Part shown: positions 7,082-15,656 of the stretch, in pieces
How the letters are laid out: each line of letters begins with the position of its first letter
How positions within the stretch are numbered: the stretch's first letter is position 1
Made by a program: the position numbers and the translations under genes
Assembly: GCA_958405195.1 (NCBI GenBank)
Contig: CATYDM010000025.1
Coordinates: 1 to 28,083, forward strand
DNA: 28,083 nt
Reading direction: 5' to 3'
DNA from: an uncultured Collinsella sp.
GTDB taxonomy: Bacteria; Actinomycetota; Coriobacteriia; Coriobacteriales; Coriobacteriaceae
Notes under the pieces: model-generated
Database searches by the model: none
What the model was told of the DNA's origin: nothing
Seen by the model: the letters and a program-made list of their open reading frames with translations, nothing else

Positions 7082-8730
7082 TGAAGGCGATCTGGCTTGC
7101 GTGCTGCGCGTGCGGCGATTACGGGCTGTTGCAGCGGGAAGTCGAGGGCCGTGATGCGGGTGCACAGGTGCTTCGCGTAGGTGACCTGGACGGGCTGGTT
7201 TCCATGGCTCGGGCGTTTCCGTCGCGCCGCGGGGCTGCCATCATCGCGGCGTCTCTGTTCGATACCGAAGATGTGCGCAAGACTGTTGCGCGCCTGACGG
7301 CCGAAGGCCGCGTGAGTCGCGTGGTCGTGTTGATAGAAGCACTCGATCCGTCGGATATCGAGGGGCTGTTTCGCGCAGGGGCGACCGAGGTCATCGCTGC
7401 GCACAGTATATGCGGCAACGGGTGCGCGGGCGAGGGAGCGGTTGATTCCGATCGGCGCATGACGATTGAGCCCGATGCTTTTGTTGACAGGGAACCCGGG
7501 GCGCCTCGCGCTACAAGAGGCCCGCGTGTTGATGATTATGGAAAAGCGGAAGCCGAGCATGGTCGGCGCCCCCGGAACCCCCTTGTATGCGATGACGCTG
7601 GAGGGCCGGCGCAGCATGCTGGCGATTCCCCGGCTGTAGATATGGGATACGTGCACGGCGTGAATCTGGCGGATGAACTCGACGAAGTTGAGGACTTTGC
7701 CGGGTGCGGCGAGTTGTCGCTGATGCAGCATGAGCAGATTGCACAGAACGAGCCTGCCTCGCAGGCCGAACAAGCTGCCATGCCGGCCTGGACGCAGCGT
7801 GTAGTTGCGGCGGGGGAGACGGGGACGCTGTCACCGACGCTCGCCCCGCCGCCTCCGATGCCGCCGGCAGACTCTGCCGCTCCGCCGCATCGAGCTCCGG
7901 TCATCTGCGCCATTTCGGGTTCGGGCGGTTGCGGCAAGTCGACGATCGTTGCCACCATGGCACACACATCGTCGCTGTTGGGCTTGCGTGCCGCCGCGCT
8001 CGACCTGGACCTGATGTTTGGAAACCTTTACGACTTGTTAGGCGTCGATGCTCCGCACGATATGGCGGCACTTATCGAGCCGTCGGCGGCGGGCACGCTC
8101 ACCGAGCCGGATATCGTGGCCGCATCGATGCGCGTCGCCCCGGGCGTTACGCTCTGGGGTCCCGTCGCGGCGCCCGAGCAAGCCGAGCTCATGGCACGTC
8201 CGGTGGAGCTACTGCTCGATGTCCTGCGTCGCGAATCCGACGTGGTCTTTATCGATACCTCGGTCTTTTGGGGCGATGCCGTGGCGGCTGCGGTGGCGGC
8301 GAGCGACCGTTGCCTGGTCGTTGGCGATGCGGCGGTGTCGTCCGCGACATCGGCATCGCGCGTCATTGAACTGGCAAGTCGAGTAGGTGTGCCGCGCACG
8401 CGCATGAGCGCCGTGTTCAACCGGTTCGGTGCGCGCGGGGCAGACGAGGACGTCGCCATGCGCTTTGAGATTGCCTGTGCGTTGAGCTCCAAGATTCGTA
8501 TCGCCGATGGCGGGCAGGATCTCGCCGCGCTCATGGCGTTTGGGCGCGCCGACGAGGCAGTGGGTCAGACGAGCGCTTTTGCGACCAGCGTGCGCGAGGC
8601 CACGCGCGAGATGCTCGTGGAACTGGGGTGCGCCGTCGGCCCTTGGAGCGATATGGTCGCCGACCGTGCAACGCGTACCGAACGCCCGCGTATCCGCCTT
8701 CCCTGGTCGCGCGAGGGTGATCAGCGATGA
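7081..8730 (+). CDS. cpaE: CpaE-like pilus assembly ATPase (ParA/MinD family)
   Basis: Member of the P-loop ParA/MinD superfamily found in tad operons, thought to position or regulate the pilus machine at the inner face of the membrane. Three parts are visible in the 549 residues: an N-terminal receiver-like domain (about 1-110), a long low-complexity linker rich in Ala, Pro, Glu and Asp (about 110-270), and the ATPase. The ATPase has a deviant Walker A SGSGGCGKST (Lys286) followed by the switch-like ALDLDLMFGN. The first Lys of the usual KGGxGK signature is Ser here. ATG 7081 overlaps the cpaB stop codon by one base, with GGAGG at 7067-7071. A GTG three bases earlier is the alternative start. 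Translationally coupled to cpaB and cpaF. Confidence 0.85.
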   Translation: MKAIWLACCACGDYGLLQREVEGRDAGAQVLRVGDLDGLVSMARAFPSRRGAAIIAASLFDTEDVRKTVARLTAEGRVSRVVVLIEALDPSDIEGLFRAGATEVIAAHSICGNGCAGEGAVDSDRRMTIEPDAFVDREPGAPRATRGPRVDDYGKAEAEHGRRPRNPLVCDDAGGPAQHAGDSPAVDMGYVHGVNLADELDEVEDFAGCGELSLMQHEQIAQNEPASQAEQAAMPAWTQRVVAAGETGTLSPTLAPPPPMPPADSAAPPHRAPVICAISGSGGCGKSTIVATMAHTSSLLGLRAAALDLDLMFGNLYDLLGVDAPHDMAALIEPSAAGTLTEPDIVAASMRVAPGVTLWGPVAAPEQAELMARPVELLLDVLRRESDVVFIDTSVFWGDAVAAAVAASDRCLVVGDAAVSSATSASRVIELASRVGVPRTRMSAVFNRFGARGADEDVAMRFEIACALSSKIRIADGGQDLAALMAFGRADEAVGQTSAFATSVREATREMLVELGCAVGPWSDMVADRATRTERPRIRLPWSREGDQR

Positions 8731-10055
8731 GCCTGCAAACGAGGATTAAGGCTGTCGGCGCTGCAGCGGCGGCAGCTCCTGTAGATGCGGGGCGTCGCCG
8801 CGCGGTGAAACGACGCACTAAGCGCGCCGTGATGGACCGCATGGGTTACGACGAAGTGGCGCGTATCAGCGCCTATATCGACCCGGTACTTGCCCGCTCG
8901 GAATTGCGTCCCGCGGTGGAGGCGGCGCTCAATGTTGAGGAGCCGACCGATCTCGCGACGCCCGAGCGCGAGACCATCATCGACGAGATTTTGGATGACG
9001 TGGTGGGCTTGGGGCCGTTGCAGCCGCTCATCGAGGACGACACCGTTACCGAGATCATGATCAACGGCTGCCGCTCGGCTTTCTTTGAACGCGGCGGCGT
9101 CTTGTACCCCATCGAGCATGCGTTTGAGGATGATGAGCAGATTCGTGTGCTTATCGACCGCATCATCTCGCCACTTGGCCGTCGTATCGACGAGCGCAGC
9201 CCCATCGTCAACGCCCGCCTCAAAACGGGCTATCGCGTCAACGCGGTGATTCCGCCTGTGGCGATTGACGGACCGATTCTCACCATCCGAAAGTTCTCGG
9301 ACCGTATCTGCTCGCTGGACGAGCTTGTGGGGCTGGGGTCGCTGCCGCTTTGGTATGCGCAGCTGCTGTCGTGCGCGGTGTCGCTGCGACAGGACCTGGC
9401 GGTTGCGGGAGGCACGGGATCTGGTAAGACCACCCTGCTCAACGCGTTGTCATGCGAGATCTCCACCGGCGAGCGCATCGTGACGATCGAGGACTCTGCC
9501 GAGCTCAAGTTTGCGCATCATCCGCACGTGGTGCGCCTAGAGGCGCGCGAGGCTTCAATTGAGGGCGAGGGCGCGGTGACGATCCGCGACCTGGTGACCA
9601 ATGCCCTGCGCATGCGCCCCGACCGCATCGTGGTGGGCGAGGTGCGCGGTGCCGAGTGCTGCGACATGTTGCAGGCCATGAACACGGGCCACGACGGGTC
9701 GCTCACCACGCTTCATGCGGGTTCCGAGCAGGAGACCGTGGTGCGTCTGACGTTGCTTGCACGTTATGGCATCGATCTGCCGAGCGAGCTCATCGAGGAG
9801 CAGATTGCCATGGCGCTCGACGGCATCGTGATGTCCGAGCGCCACGCCGATGGCAGGCGCTTCGTCTCCTCGTATTCGGGGGTGCGTCGCGCCGCGTCGG
9901 GCGGCGTAGAGCTCGAGCGCTATGTGACTTTCGATGCCGCCGAGCGCACCTGGACGCTTGACCGCGAGCCGCCGTTTATCGCAGAAGGCCTGCGGTCGGG
10001 GACGCTCACACAAGAGGAGGTGGACGAATGGAGGTCGCTGTGCCCCTCGTCGTAG
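8727..10055 (+). CDS. cpaF: Tad secretion ATPase CpaF/TadA
   Basis: Hexameric type II/IV secretion ATPase that powers assembly of the Flp pilus from the cytoplasmic side. The 442-residue length fits the family. The Walker A motif GGTGSGKTT spans 228-236, the Asp box ERIVTIEDSAEL follows at about 252-263, the Walker B region RIVVGEVRG is near residue 300, and the His box GSLTTLHAGS near 329. The N-terminal domain (1-140) is the usual CpaF helical region. The start codon overlaps the cpaE stop as ATGA. The binding site is weak, so translation is probably coupled. The 3' end overlaps tadB by 28 bases. Identity is certain from the motifs. Confidence 0.96.
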   Translation: MSLQTRIKAVGAAAAAAPVDAGRRRAVKRRTKRAVMDRMGYDEVARISAYIDPVLARSELRPAVEAALNVEEPTDLATPERETIIDEILDDVVGLGPLQPLIEDDTVTEIMINGCRSAFFERGGVLYPIEHAFEDDEQIRVLIDRIISPLGRRIDERSPIVNARLKTGYRVNAVIPPVAIDGPILTIRKFSDRICSLDELVGLGSLPLWYAQLLSCAVSLRQDLAVAGGTGSGKTTLLNALSCEISTGERIVTIEDSAELKFAHHPHVVRLEAREASIEGEGAVTIRDLVTNALRMRPDRIVVGEVRGAECCDMLQAMNTGHDGSLTTLHAGSEQETVVRLTLLARYGIDLPSELIEEQIAMALDGIVMSERHADGRRFVSSYSGVRRAASGGVELERYVTFDAAERTWTLDREPPFIAEGLRSGTLTQEEVDEWRSLCPSS

Positions 10056-10954
10056 GGGGTTTGGCAGGGTTTTCTGTCGCGACGGCGTGCGGGGCGGAAC
10101 CTCGTGTGCCGCAGGTGCCGCCGGCGGAGCTGGCGCGTCAGGCGTTCGAGACGGTGGCAGAGAATCTGCCGCGTGAGCTGGTGGAAAACGATCTGCTGAA
10201 AAAGATTGCCCGTTCGTGGGCATCGCTGGCTCCGGCGCGTCGCCTTGGCCTCGTGATCGAGGATGCTTCGGAGCGTTTGGCGTTTCTGCTGCTATCGAGC
10301 GGTGTCTGCTGCGTTTTACTAACGATGGTGTCGTTATCGCCCCTCGGGTTTGCCTTGGGACTTGTTGCTCCGATTGCCGCTGGCGCCGCTCGGGATGGCT
10401 TTGAGAGCCGGCGCGAGCAACACGATGCAGAAGAGGCCATGCCCGAGGCGTTTACCGCACTTTCCATGTCGCTTGCCTCGGGACATTCGCTGGCCCAGGG
10501 CATGCGCTTTGTGGGCGCTCATGCGCAAGAACCGGTGCATACCGAGTTTTTGCGGGTGGCGGCGGCGATCGATTGCGGTATCTCGGCGACCGACGCGCTC
10601 GATGACTTGCTCGTGCGCATCGACGCCCCCGGTCTTTCGCTTGTGACCTTGGCGCTTAAGGTGTCACAGCGCACTGGCGCTCCGCTTGCCGACTTACTGT
10701 CCGAGGCGTCGAGCATGGTGGGGGAGCGCATTGAGCTCAAGCGCCGCCTGGATGTTAAGACGTCGCAGGCTCGCATGTCTGCGCATATGGTCGCGGCGAT
10801 GCCGGCGGGCATGTGCGCGGTGTTGGCGCTGCTTTCGGCAGATTTTCGTCGCGGTCTTGCGACGCCTGCCGGCGCGGGCGCTGTGGTGCTGGGTCTTGCC
10901 CTCAACGCCGTTGCCCTGGTGGTTATCCGGCGCATTATGAGGGTGGAGCTATGA
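10028..10954 (+). CDS. tadB: Flp pilus assembly platform protein TadB
   Basis: Inner-membrane platform protein of the type II secretion F (GspF/T2SSF) family, expected to work with TadC as the base on which CpaF extrudes pilin. The 308 residues contain a membrane pair at about 85-118, a cytoplasmic T2SSF domain (about 135-260) with the typical pattern AMPEAFTALSMSLASGHSL, and C-terminal hydrophobic segments from about 258. The ATG at 10028 is preceded by GAGGAGG (10015-10021) and lies inside the end of cpaF. The stop overlaps the tadC start as ATGA. Confidence 0.88.
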   Translation: MEVAVPLVVGGLAGFSVATACGAEPRVPQVPPAELARQAFETVAENLPRELVENDLLKKIARSWASLAPARRLGLVIEDASERLAFLLLSSGVCCVLLTMVSLSPLGFALGLVAPIAAGAARDGFESRREQHDAEEAMPEAFTALSMSLASGHSLAQGMRFVGAHAQEPVHTEFLRVAAAIDCGISATDALDDLLVRIDAPGLSLVTLALKVSQRTGAPLADLLSEASSMVGERIELKRRLDVKTSQARMSAHMVAAMPAGMCAVLALLSADFRRGLATPAGAGAVVLGLALNAVALVVIRRIMRVEL

Positions 10955-11592
10955 GCGCCCCAGTTGCAGTTGCGGCTTGCCTGTGCGCCCTGAGTGTATT
11001 TGTCGCGACGGGTTTGGATCGGGCGGATGCGCGCAAGATCGCAGGGGCCTGCAAGCGCGAGGCGGTGCTGGTCGCTGCCGCGGGTCGCTCGGTGGTCGAT
11101 GCCCTGACCGCGCGAGTGAAGGGCGCGGTTGGAGCGGGCGGCCCGGCGCGAGTTTCGCTCGGCGAAGTGTCCGAGATGATCGATGTTGTGCGCTTGGGTC
11201 TTTCGGCCGGTCTTTCGTTTGATGCAGCGCTTGAGATTTTCTGCGCCAACCGCCGGTCAGTGCTGGCTCTTCGCCTTGAGCGGGCCTGCATGGCGTGGCA
11301 GGTGGGCGTGGGCACGCGTGAGGACGAGTTGTTGGTCGCCGCGCGCGACCTGGACGTGCGAGCGCTCGAGACCTTTGCCATTACGGTGGGGCAGGCACTC
11401 GCCCTGGGTGCCCCACTTGCCGAGACGCTGGCCGCTCAAAGTCGCGAGATCCGTGCGGCTCATCGCGCCGCGGTCGAGCGCGAGATCGAGCGTGCGCCCG
11501 TCAAGCTGCTGATTCCCACCGGCACGCTCATCTTGCCGGCGTTGCTTCTGTCCATATTGGGCCCGCTGCTGGGAGCAGGCGGGATGATGTAG
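10951..11592 (+). CDS. tadC: Flp pilus assembly platform protein TadC
   Basis: Second T2SSF-family membrane protein of the pilus platform, 213 residues. It has an N-terminal hydrophobic segment (about 2-22), a T2SSF core including SEMIDVVRLGLSAGLSFDAA (about 71-90), and a C-terminal hydrophobic pair ending LSILGPLLGAGGMM. It is short compared with many TadC proteins, which often have about 280-320 residues, because the membrane-rich N-terminal region is reduced. ATG 10951 overlaps the tadB stop by four bases and follows a GGGTGGAG binding site. An in-frame start further upstream at 10813 would lie inside tadB and is rejected. Confidence 0.85.
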   Translation: MSAPVAVAACLCALSVFVATGLDRADARKIAGACKREAVLVAAAGRSVVDALTARVKGAVGAGGPARVSLGEVSEMIDVVRLGLSAGLSFDAALEIFCANRRSVLALRLERACMAWQVGVGTREDELLVAARDLDVRALETFAITVGQALALGAPLAETLAAQSREIRAAHRAAVEREIERAPVKLLIPTGTLILPALLLSILGPLLGAGGMM

Positions 11593-11602
11593 GGAGGAAT
11601 AC

Positions 11603-11836
11603 ATGAACACGATGACTGACGCTGCTGGCAAGGTCCAGGGCTGGGCGTTTTGCCGGGCGGCATATGTTCGTCAGCGCGCCAAGGAGCTACTGCAGGAGGA
11701 GAGTGCACAGGGTACCACCGAGTATGCCATCTTGGTCGGCGTGCTCGTGGTGATCGCGATTATCGCCATCGTCGCATTTAAGGGCAAGGTTAAAGAGCTA
11801 TGGGATGCGATCAGCGAGGGCATCAACAGCCTGTAG
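11603..11836 (+). CDS. Flp-type prepilin (major pilin candidate)
   Basis: 77-residue type IVb prepilin, the likely building block of the pilus. It has a 35-residue leader, unusually long for Flp, followed by QGTTEYAILVGVLVVIAIIA, the conserved Glu-Tyr and hydrophobic helix of Flp pilins, and a short charged tail. Counting Glu as +5 puts the processing site after Ala35 rather than after the usual Gly. The start ATG has a good binding site GGGAGGA, and the gene sits where flp pilins normally lie, right after tadC. The downstream gene overlaps its end in another frame. Confidence 0.88.
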   Translation: MNTMTDAAGKVQGWAFCRAAYVRQRAKELLQEESAQGTTEYAILVGVLVVIAIIAIVAFKGKVKELWDAISEGINSL

Positions 11837-12363
11837 AGGGCGAGCGCTCCATCGGGGTGCTGCTGGTGTTTGCTTGCCTGATCGTGGCGATGGCGGCGGT
11901 GCTTTGGGGGCTTAACGCCGCGCGGCAGCAGCGTCCTGGGGCCGCCTTCGATTCGGGCTCAGATTCGGCGGTGGCGTCTCAAAAAGATGAGATGCGAGAT
12001 GCGGACGATTCGGATGTCGCTGTCACGGCGCAAACCTTTCTGCGGACGCTCGACAAGCGGTCTGGCACTACGACGGATTCGCCTGAGGACAACGCGATTG
12101 CGGTCCGGCTTGCATGGTCCGAGGACCGACCGATGACCGAGGCAGCGGCGGATATGTTACGCGCCTACCGCGAGGTGCCAACGGCCCAGCTCGCCCTGAG
12201 CGGCTATCTCGATATTAAGGGCAACGTATGGGGCGCCATCGTGCGCGATGGGCGCGGCTGGGTCGATATGGTGACGGTTGCCGCGGATGCTGGCGATGCT
12301 TCATGTCGTCTGCGCGCGGTGCGCCTGGTCCCGCAAACAATAAGCTCAAAGGAGGGATCGTGA
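11800..12363 (+). CDS. Small membrane-anchored protein of the tad operon, unknown function
   Basis: I do not recognise this family. The protein has one hydrophobic segment near the N terminus (VLLVFACLIVAMAAVLWGL, about 20-38), a low-complexity acidic Ser/Asp linker (about 45-70), and a folded-looking C-terminal half. This makes it a single-pass protein with an extracytoplasmic domain. The start is uncertain: ATG 11800 overlaps the pilin by 37 bases and has only a weak AAAGAG before it, while GTG 11857 would start just inside the membrane segment. The end of the gene carries the AAGGAGG binding site of the next pilin-like gene. Position between two pilins suggests a pilus-assembly or pilin-processing role. 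Confidence 0.7.
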   Translation: MGCDQRGHQQPVEGERSIGVLLVFACLIVAMAAVLWGLNAARQQRPGAAFDSGSDSAVASQKDEMRDADDSDVAVTAQTFLRTLDKRSGTTTDSPEDNAIAVRLAWSEDRPMTEAAADMLRAYREVPTAQLALSGYLDIKGNVWGAIVRDGRGWVDMVTVAADAGDASCRLRAVRLVPQTISSKEGS

Positions 12364-12364
12364 A

Positions 12365-12583
12365 ATGCATGGCGTTCTGCGTGAAGAGGTTGCCCAAGCG
12401 ACTGTGGAATACGCCATCGTCACGGTGGCGCTGCTATCGATCGTGCTGGCGATTGCGGGACTTTGGCGTGCTGGCACCGATGGACGCTTGGCGGCGCTGG
12501 TTGAGCGGGCGGCATCCCATGGCGTTGCCTCGATGTCGGTTATCGACGCCGCCGCGGGCGCTAAGGACATCGCGTTGTATTGA
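12365..12583 (+). CDS. Second Flp/pseudopilin-like small protein
   Basis: 72 residues with an N-terminal leader ending in REEVA, then QATVEYAIVTVALLSIVLAI, which has the Glu-Tyr and hydrophobic helix of a type IVb pilin, and a small soluble tail (about 35-72). The tail is longer than in the first pilin, which suggests a minor pilin. The putative cleavage is after Ala with Glu at +5. AAAGGAGG lies about 8 bases before the ATG. The gene follows the small membrane protein with one base between stop and start, and the TadE-like gene follows in another frame with overlap. Confidence 0.8.
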   Translation: MHGVLREEVAQATVEYAIVTVALLSIVLAIAGLWRAGTDGRLAALVERAASHGVASMSVIDAAAGAKDIALY

Positions 12584-13055
12584 TATCGCGCACGAGGACC
12601 GGGCGCAGTCTACGGTCGAGGCTGCTTTTTTGCTGCCGACGTTTCTGACGCTCATCCTTCTCGCACTGCAACCGGTGTGCCTGCTTTATACGCGCGCGGT
12701 CATGGAGTCTGCCGCCGCCGAGACCGCGCGGCTCATGACCACGACGACGGCGGAGGACGACGATCATAAGGAGTTCACCCGCCGCCGGCTTGCCGCAGTG
12801 CCCAACGTTTCGATCTTTCATGCCGGCGGGCCGTTGTCGTGGGATATCGAGCTTGGCCGGGCCGGTGCGGGTGGCGTCTCGTCCGTGTCCGTTTCCGGCG
12901 AGGTCAAGCCGTTGCCTGTGATCGGTGCGTTTGCGCAGGCTATGGGTGGTACCGCCGAGGGCGGCTACGTTGAGCTCAAGGTCGATGTCTCGTATCAATC
13001 GCGTCCCGAATGGCTGGAGGGAGATTATGATTCGTGGATTGCTGCATGGGATTAA
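12519..13055 (+). CDS. TadE-like minor pilin, start uncertain
   Basis: TadE-family pseudopilin: the core RAQSTVEAAFLLPTFLTLIL has the conserved Thr-Val-Glu and hydrophobic helix, followed by an extracytoplasmic domain of about 120 residues. The best recognisable core starts only about 30 residues after the first available ATG (12519). That ATG lies inside the previous gene and has no good binding site. The only other option near the core is an ATT at 12579 overlapping the stop of the previous gene, with AAGGA upstream. With ATG 12519 the protein is 178 residues. The function as a minor pilin is family knowledge; the exact N terminus is unresolved. Confidence 0.75.
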   Translation: MALPRCRLSTPPRALRTSRCIDIAHEDRAQSTVEAAFLLPTFLTLILLALQPVCLLYTRAVMESAAAETARLMTTTTAEDDDHKEFTRRRLAAVPNVSIFHAGGPLSWDIELGRAGAGGVSSVSVSGEVKPLPVIGAFAQAMGGTAEGGYVELKVDVSYQSRPEWLEGDYDSWIAAWD

Positions 13056-15180
13056 GCGTTTCTGGTCTAGATGCGTTTTGACGCGCCGTCCGAGCTGCCA
13101 TCGCAAACGAGGCGGCTTTATGGGCCGCGCCGGTGTCGATCTGTTTATCGAAGACGGTGCCTACACCACGCTTTCTTCTGCCGTGGTCATCCTAGTGGTG
13201 CTCACGTTGTTGTTTTCGTCGACCGCGGCGATATGGAGCATGTCGCGTGCCGGGGATACCCAGGTGGCGGCCGATAGCGGCGCGCTGGCGGGTGCCAACG
13301 TAGTGTCGTCCTATCACACGGCTGCCACGGTGGTTGATGCGAGCATCTTGAGTCTGGGGCTGGCGGGGTTTGCCACAATCGGGACGGGCCTGGTCGCCAT
13401 CCTCATCCCAGGTGCCGAACCAGTTGCCGGCAATATGGTCGACACCGGGATTGAGATCATTAAAACGCGCAACAAGTTTGCCAAAAGCGCATCGGAAGGC
13501 TTACAGAAAATCGAGACGGCTCTGCCATATCTGATCGCCGCGCGTGCCACGCAGGCGGTGTCGGCGCAGGATACCGATAGTGTGGCCTATACCGGTACGG
13601 CGCTTGCCGTGCCCAGGACATCCGAATCGGACTTCGCTGCGCTCAAAGGGTCAGAGATCTCGACCGATACCATTAAAGACACATCAGATGATTTAGAGCG
13701 TGCGGCCGAGGAGCTGCGGAAGGCTTCTGAGGACACGGCGAAGGCTAAAGAGCGCGCTTGGCTGGCGGATTGTGGTGGATCGGTTCCGGCTTCGGTCGGT
13801 AGCTGTTCATGCATGTGGGAACGTGCGAGGAGTTTGGCAAAGCTCTCGGGTGAGCAGAACCCGCATTATGCCTCGAGCATTTCGTGGGAGCCACAGGTGG
13901 CGCTCGACCGCGCGAAGACCTACTACCGTCAACGCCTGGCAGACGAAAAACCGCATGGTTCAAGCGTCGAGACGAAGGCGGAGTCGGCGGCGCGCAAGGC
14001 GTTTTACACCTATGCGAGTACAGAGGTCAATCGTGCATATGTAACCGAGGACGGAGATGAAGTCGCTTCCTATATCCCGCTGTTGCCGCGCAACACTGAC
14101 GAGGTGCGAGCGACGGAACTCTATACCGATAAGTTGTGGCCAACCAGTGCCATCGATGGCAAGACGTATCTGCATTACGGAACGAGTTGCCCCAACTATA
14201 AGAAGGGGGCGCCATGCGGGCTGGCCTCGGTTGCTGCTTATGACGGGCAGGACAAATGCAATAGATGCCATTTTGGTGTTTCGTCGCTCGGTGCCGTTGC
14301 GGCTCCTTCGACTTCTATCGAAAACGGCTTTGAGTACCACTTTGATCGATTCAAAGAGGCTCTGGAAGACTACGTCGAATGCCGCAACAAAGAACTCGAA
14401 CTTGAGCGTCAGACCGAGGATGAGGCCGACCGTGCGGGCAATGCGTTTGACCAGGCCATTAAAGCGCTTTCCGGCGAGCGCCCGCGTATCGCCCCACCTG
14501 GCCGTAACGGCGTGGTCGCCTTTGCAGTTTCGGGTGACATTACCAGCCCCGATCAACTTAACTCCTCGTTTAACGCGGCAGTCAGGCTTGGCGATCGCGG
14601 TGCTATCTCTGCCGCGGTGCTGGCCCCCGATGAGGCGACGGCGCAAAACAACGTGCTTTCGCGATTTTTCTCGACATTGAAGGAACGCTCGGGCGGCGTT
14701 GCCGGCGTGCTCGACGGCGTCATGGATGTTTGGGGACGGCTGCTCGTAGGATACGGTGATATCCAAGGTTCGGCCGACGAACTTATGGACGAGATGATTA
14801 AGGGCCTAGGAGGGGGCAGCGGCGCGTTGGGCTCCATCGCATCGTGGCTCGGCGATACCGTTTCGGCGTCCGTGGCGGCGTTGGGTCTGGAACCGTGCGA
14901 CTTGCGCCTGCGAAAGCCGGTGCTGACCGATTCCGCCAACGTCATTAAGAGTCCGGGGTCTGACGTTGCTGGTCTCTCTCAAGCGCAAGACAAGCTGCGA
15001 AGTATTCCGTTGGGCGTGACCGATCCCAAGGCACTTTGCGAGGCGTTGGAATATCAAGTCGAACGCACCATTAGCGGTACGGTGTTCACGCTTGCGGAGA
15101 TTCCTCTGCCCGGCGGCGGCTCCATCCCACTTACCGTCGATGTCGCGACGCTGGTTGGCGCTCTGGGCGGTGGGTCGTAA
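13027..15180 (+). CDS. Large TadG-like pilus protein
   Basis: 717-residue protein with a basic cytoplasmic N terminus (1-42), one membrane segment (about 50-70), and directly after it the DTQVAADSGALAGA pattern (77-90) of TadG-like N-terminal domains. The remainder is extracytoplasmic. It contains a predicted helical or coiled region with many Glu, Lys and Ala (about 218-245), two cysteine clusters (three Cys at about 248-261; four Cys with CNRCH at about 389-417), and a Gly/Ser-rich C terminus. TadG-like proteins are minor pilins or tip-like proteins in tad loci; this one is large and its middle is not recognisable. The start ATG follows GGAGGGA with a 5-base gap and lies inside the end of the TadE-like gene. 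The stop overlaps the next start by one base. Confidence 0.78.
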   Translation: MIRGLLHGIKRFWSRCVLTRRPSCHRKRGGFMGRAGVDLFIEDGAYTTLSSAVVILVVLTLLFSSTAAIWSMSRAGDTQVAADSGALAGANVVSSYHTAATVVDASILSLGLAGFATIGTGLVAILIPGAEPVAGNMVDTGIEIIKTRNKFAKSASEGLQKIETALPYLIAARATQAVSAQDTDSVAYTGTALAVPRTSESDFAALKGSEISTDTIKDTSDDLERAAEELRKASEDTAKAKERAWLADCGGSVPASVGSCSCMWERARSLAKLSGEQNPHYASSISWEPQVALDRAKTYYRQRLADEKPHGSSVETKAESAARKAFYTYASTEVNRAYVTEDGDEVASYIPLLPRNTDEVRATELYTDKLWPTSAIDGKTYLHYGTSCPNYKKGAPCGLASVAAYDGQDKCNRCHFGVSSLGAVAAPSTSIENGFEYHFDRFKEALEDYVECRNKELELERQTEDEADRAGNAFDQAIKALSGERPRIAPPGRNGVVAFAVSGDITSPDQLNSSFNAAVRLGDRGAISAAVLAPDEATAQNNVLSRFFSTLKERSGGVAGVLDGVMDVWGRLLVGYGDIQGSADELMDEMIKGLGGGSGALGSIASWLGDTVSASVAALGLEPCDLRLRKPVLTDSANVIKSPGSDVAGLSQAQDKLRSIPLGVTDPKALCEALEYQVERTISGTVFTLAEIPLPGGGSIPLTVDVATLVGALGGGS

Positions 15181-15656
15181 TGAGTATCCGCATGCGTCTG
15201 CGCGAGGAGCGTGCCCAAGCGACGGTTGAGATGGCAGTGGTTACGCCCGTTTTGCTGGTGCTGGCGCTCATCGTGTACAACGTCATGATCTTTGCCAGCG
15301 CTGTCGCGCGCTTCGACCGCGTGGTGCCCGACATCGTGTTGGCGCACGCTGTGGCGCCGGGCGGGGAGGGTGACGAGAACTCTGCCGATGCCTCGGTGAC
15401 GGTCCAGACTCAAATTCTGAATGCCATGGAAGGCTATGACTTGCAGATCGAAGTGTCGAGCGAGCAAGGCGCGAAGGCATCAGATGGTGGCCTGCTCTCC
15501 CTATCCGGTACGTTTAGGACCTACACCTGCACCATGCACTATGAGTCGTGGCCGACTTCTCTCAGCATCGCTGGCGTTTCGCTGGGGGCGCCGACAACGT
15601 TGTCGCACGAGCGCGCGGTGACGGTCGATCCATGGCGTCCGGGGGTGGTCATGTGA
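15180..15656 (+). CDS. Second TadE-like minor pilin
   Basis: 158 residues. The short basic leader MSIRMRLREERA is followed by QATVEMAVVTPVLLVLALIV, the TadE-type processing region and membrane helix, then an extracytoplasmic domain of about 110 residues with a single Cys near residue 121. Glu at +5 after a cut behind Ala12 gives the same signature as the other pilin-like proteins here. The start overlaps the stop of the TadG-like gene (TAATG), which implies coupled translation. The end overlaps the DUF192 gene by four bases (GTGA). Confidence 0.83.
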   Translation: MSIRMRLREERAQATVEMAVVTPVLLVLALIVYNVMIFASAVARFDRVVPDIVLAHAVAPGGEGDENSADASVTVQTQILNAMEGYDLQIEVSSEQGAKASDGGLLSLSGTFRTYTCTMHYESWPTSLSIAGVSLGAPTTLSHERAVTVDPWRPGVVM

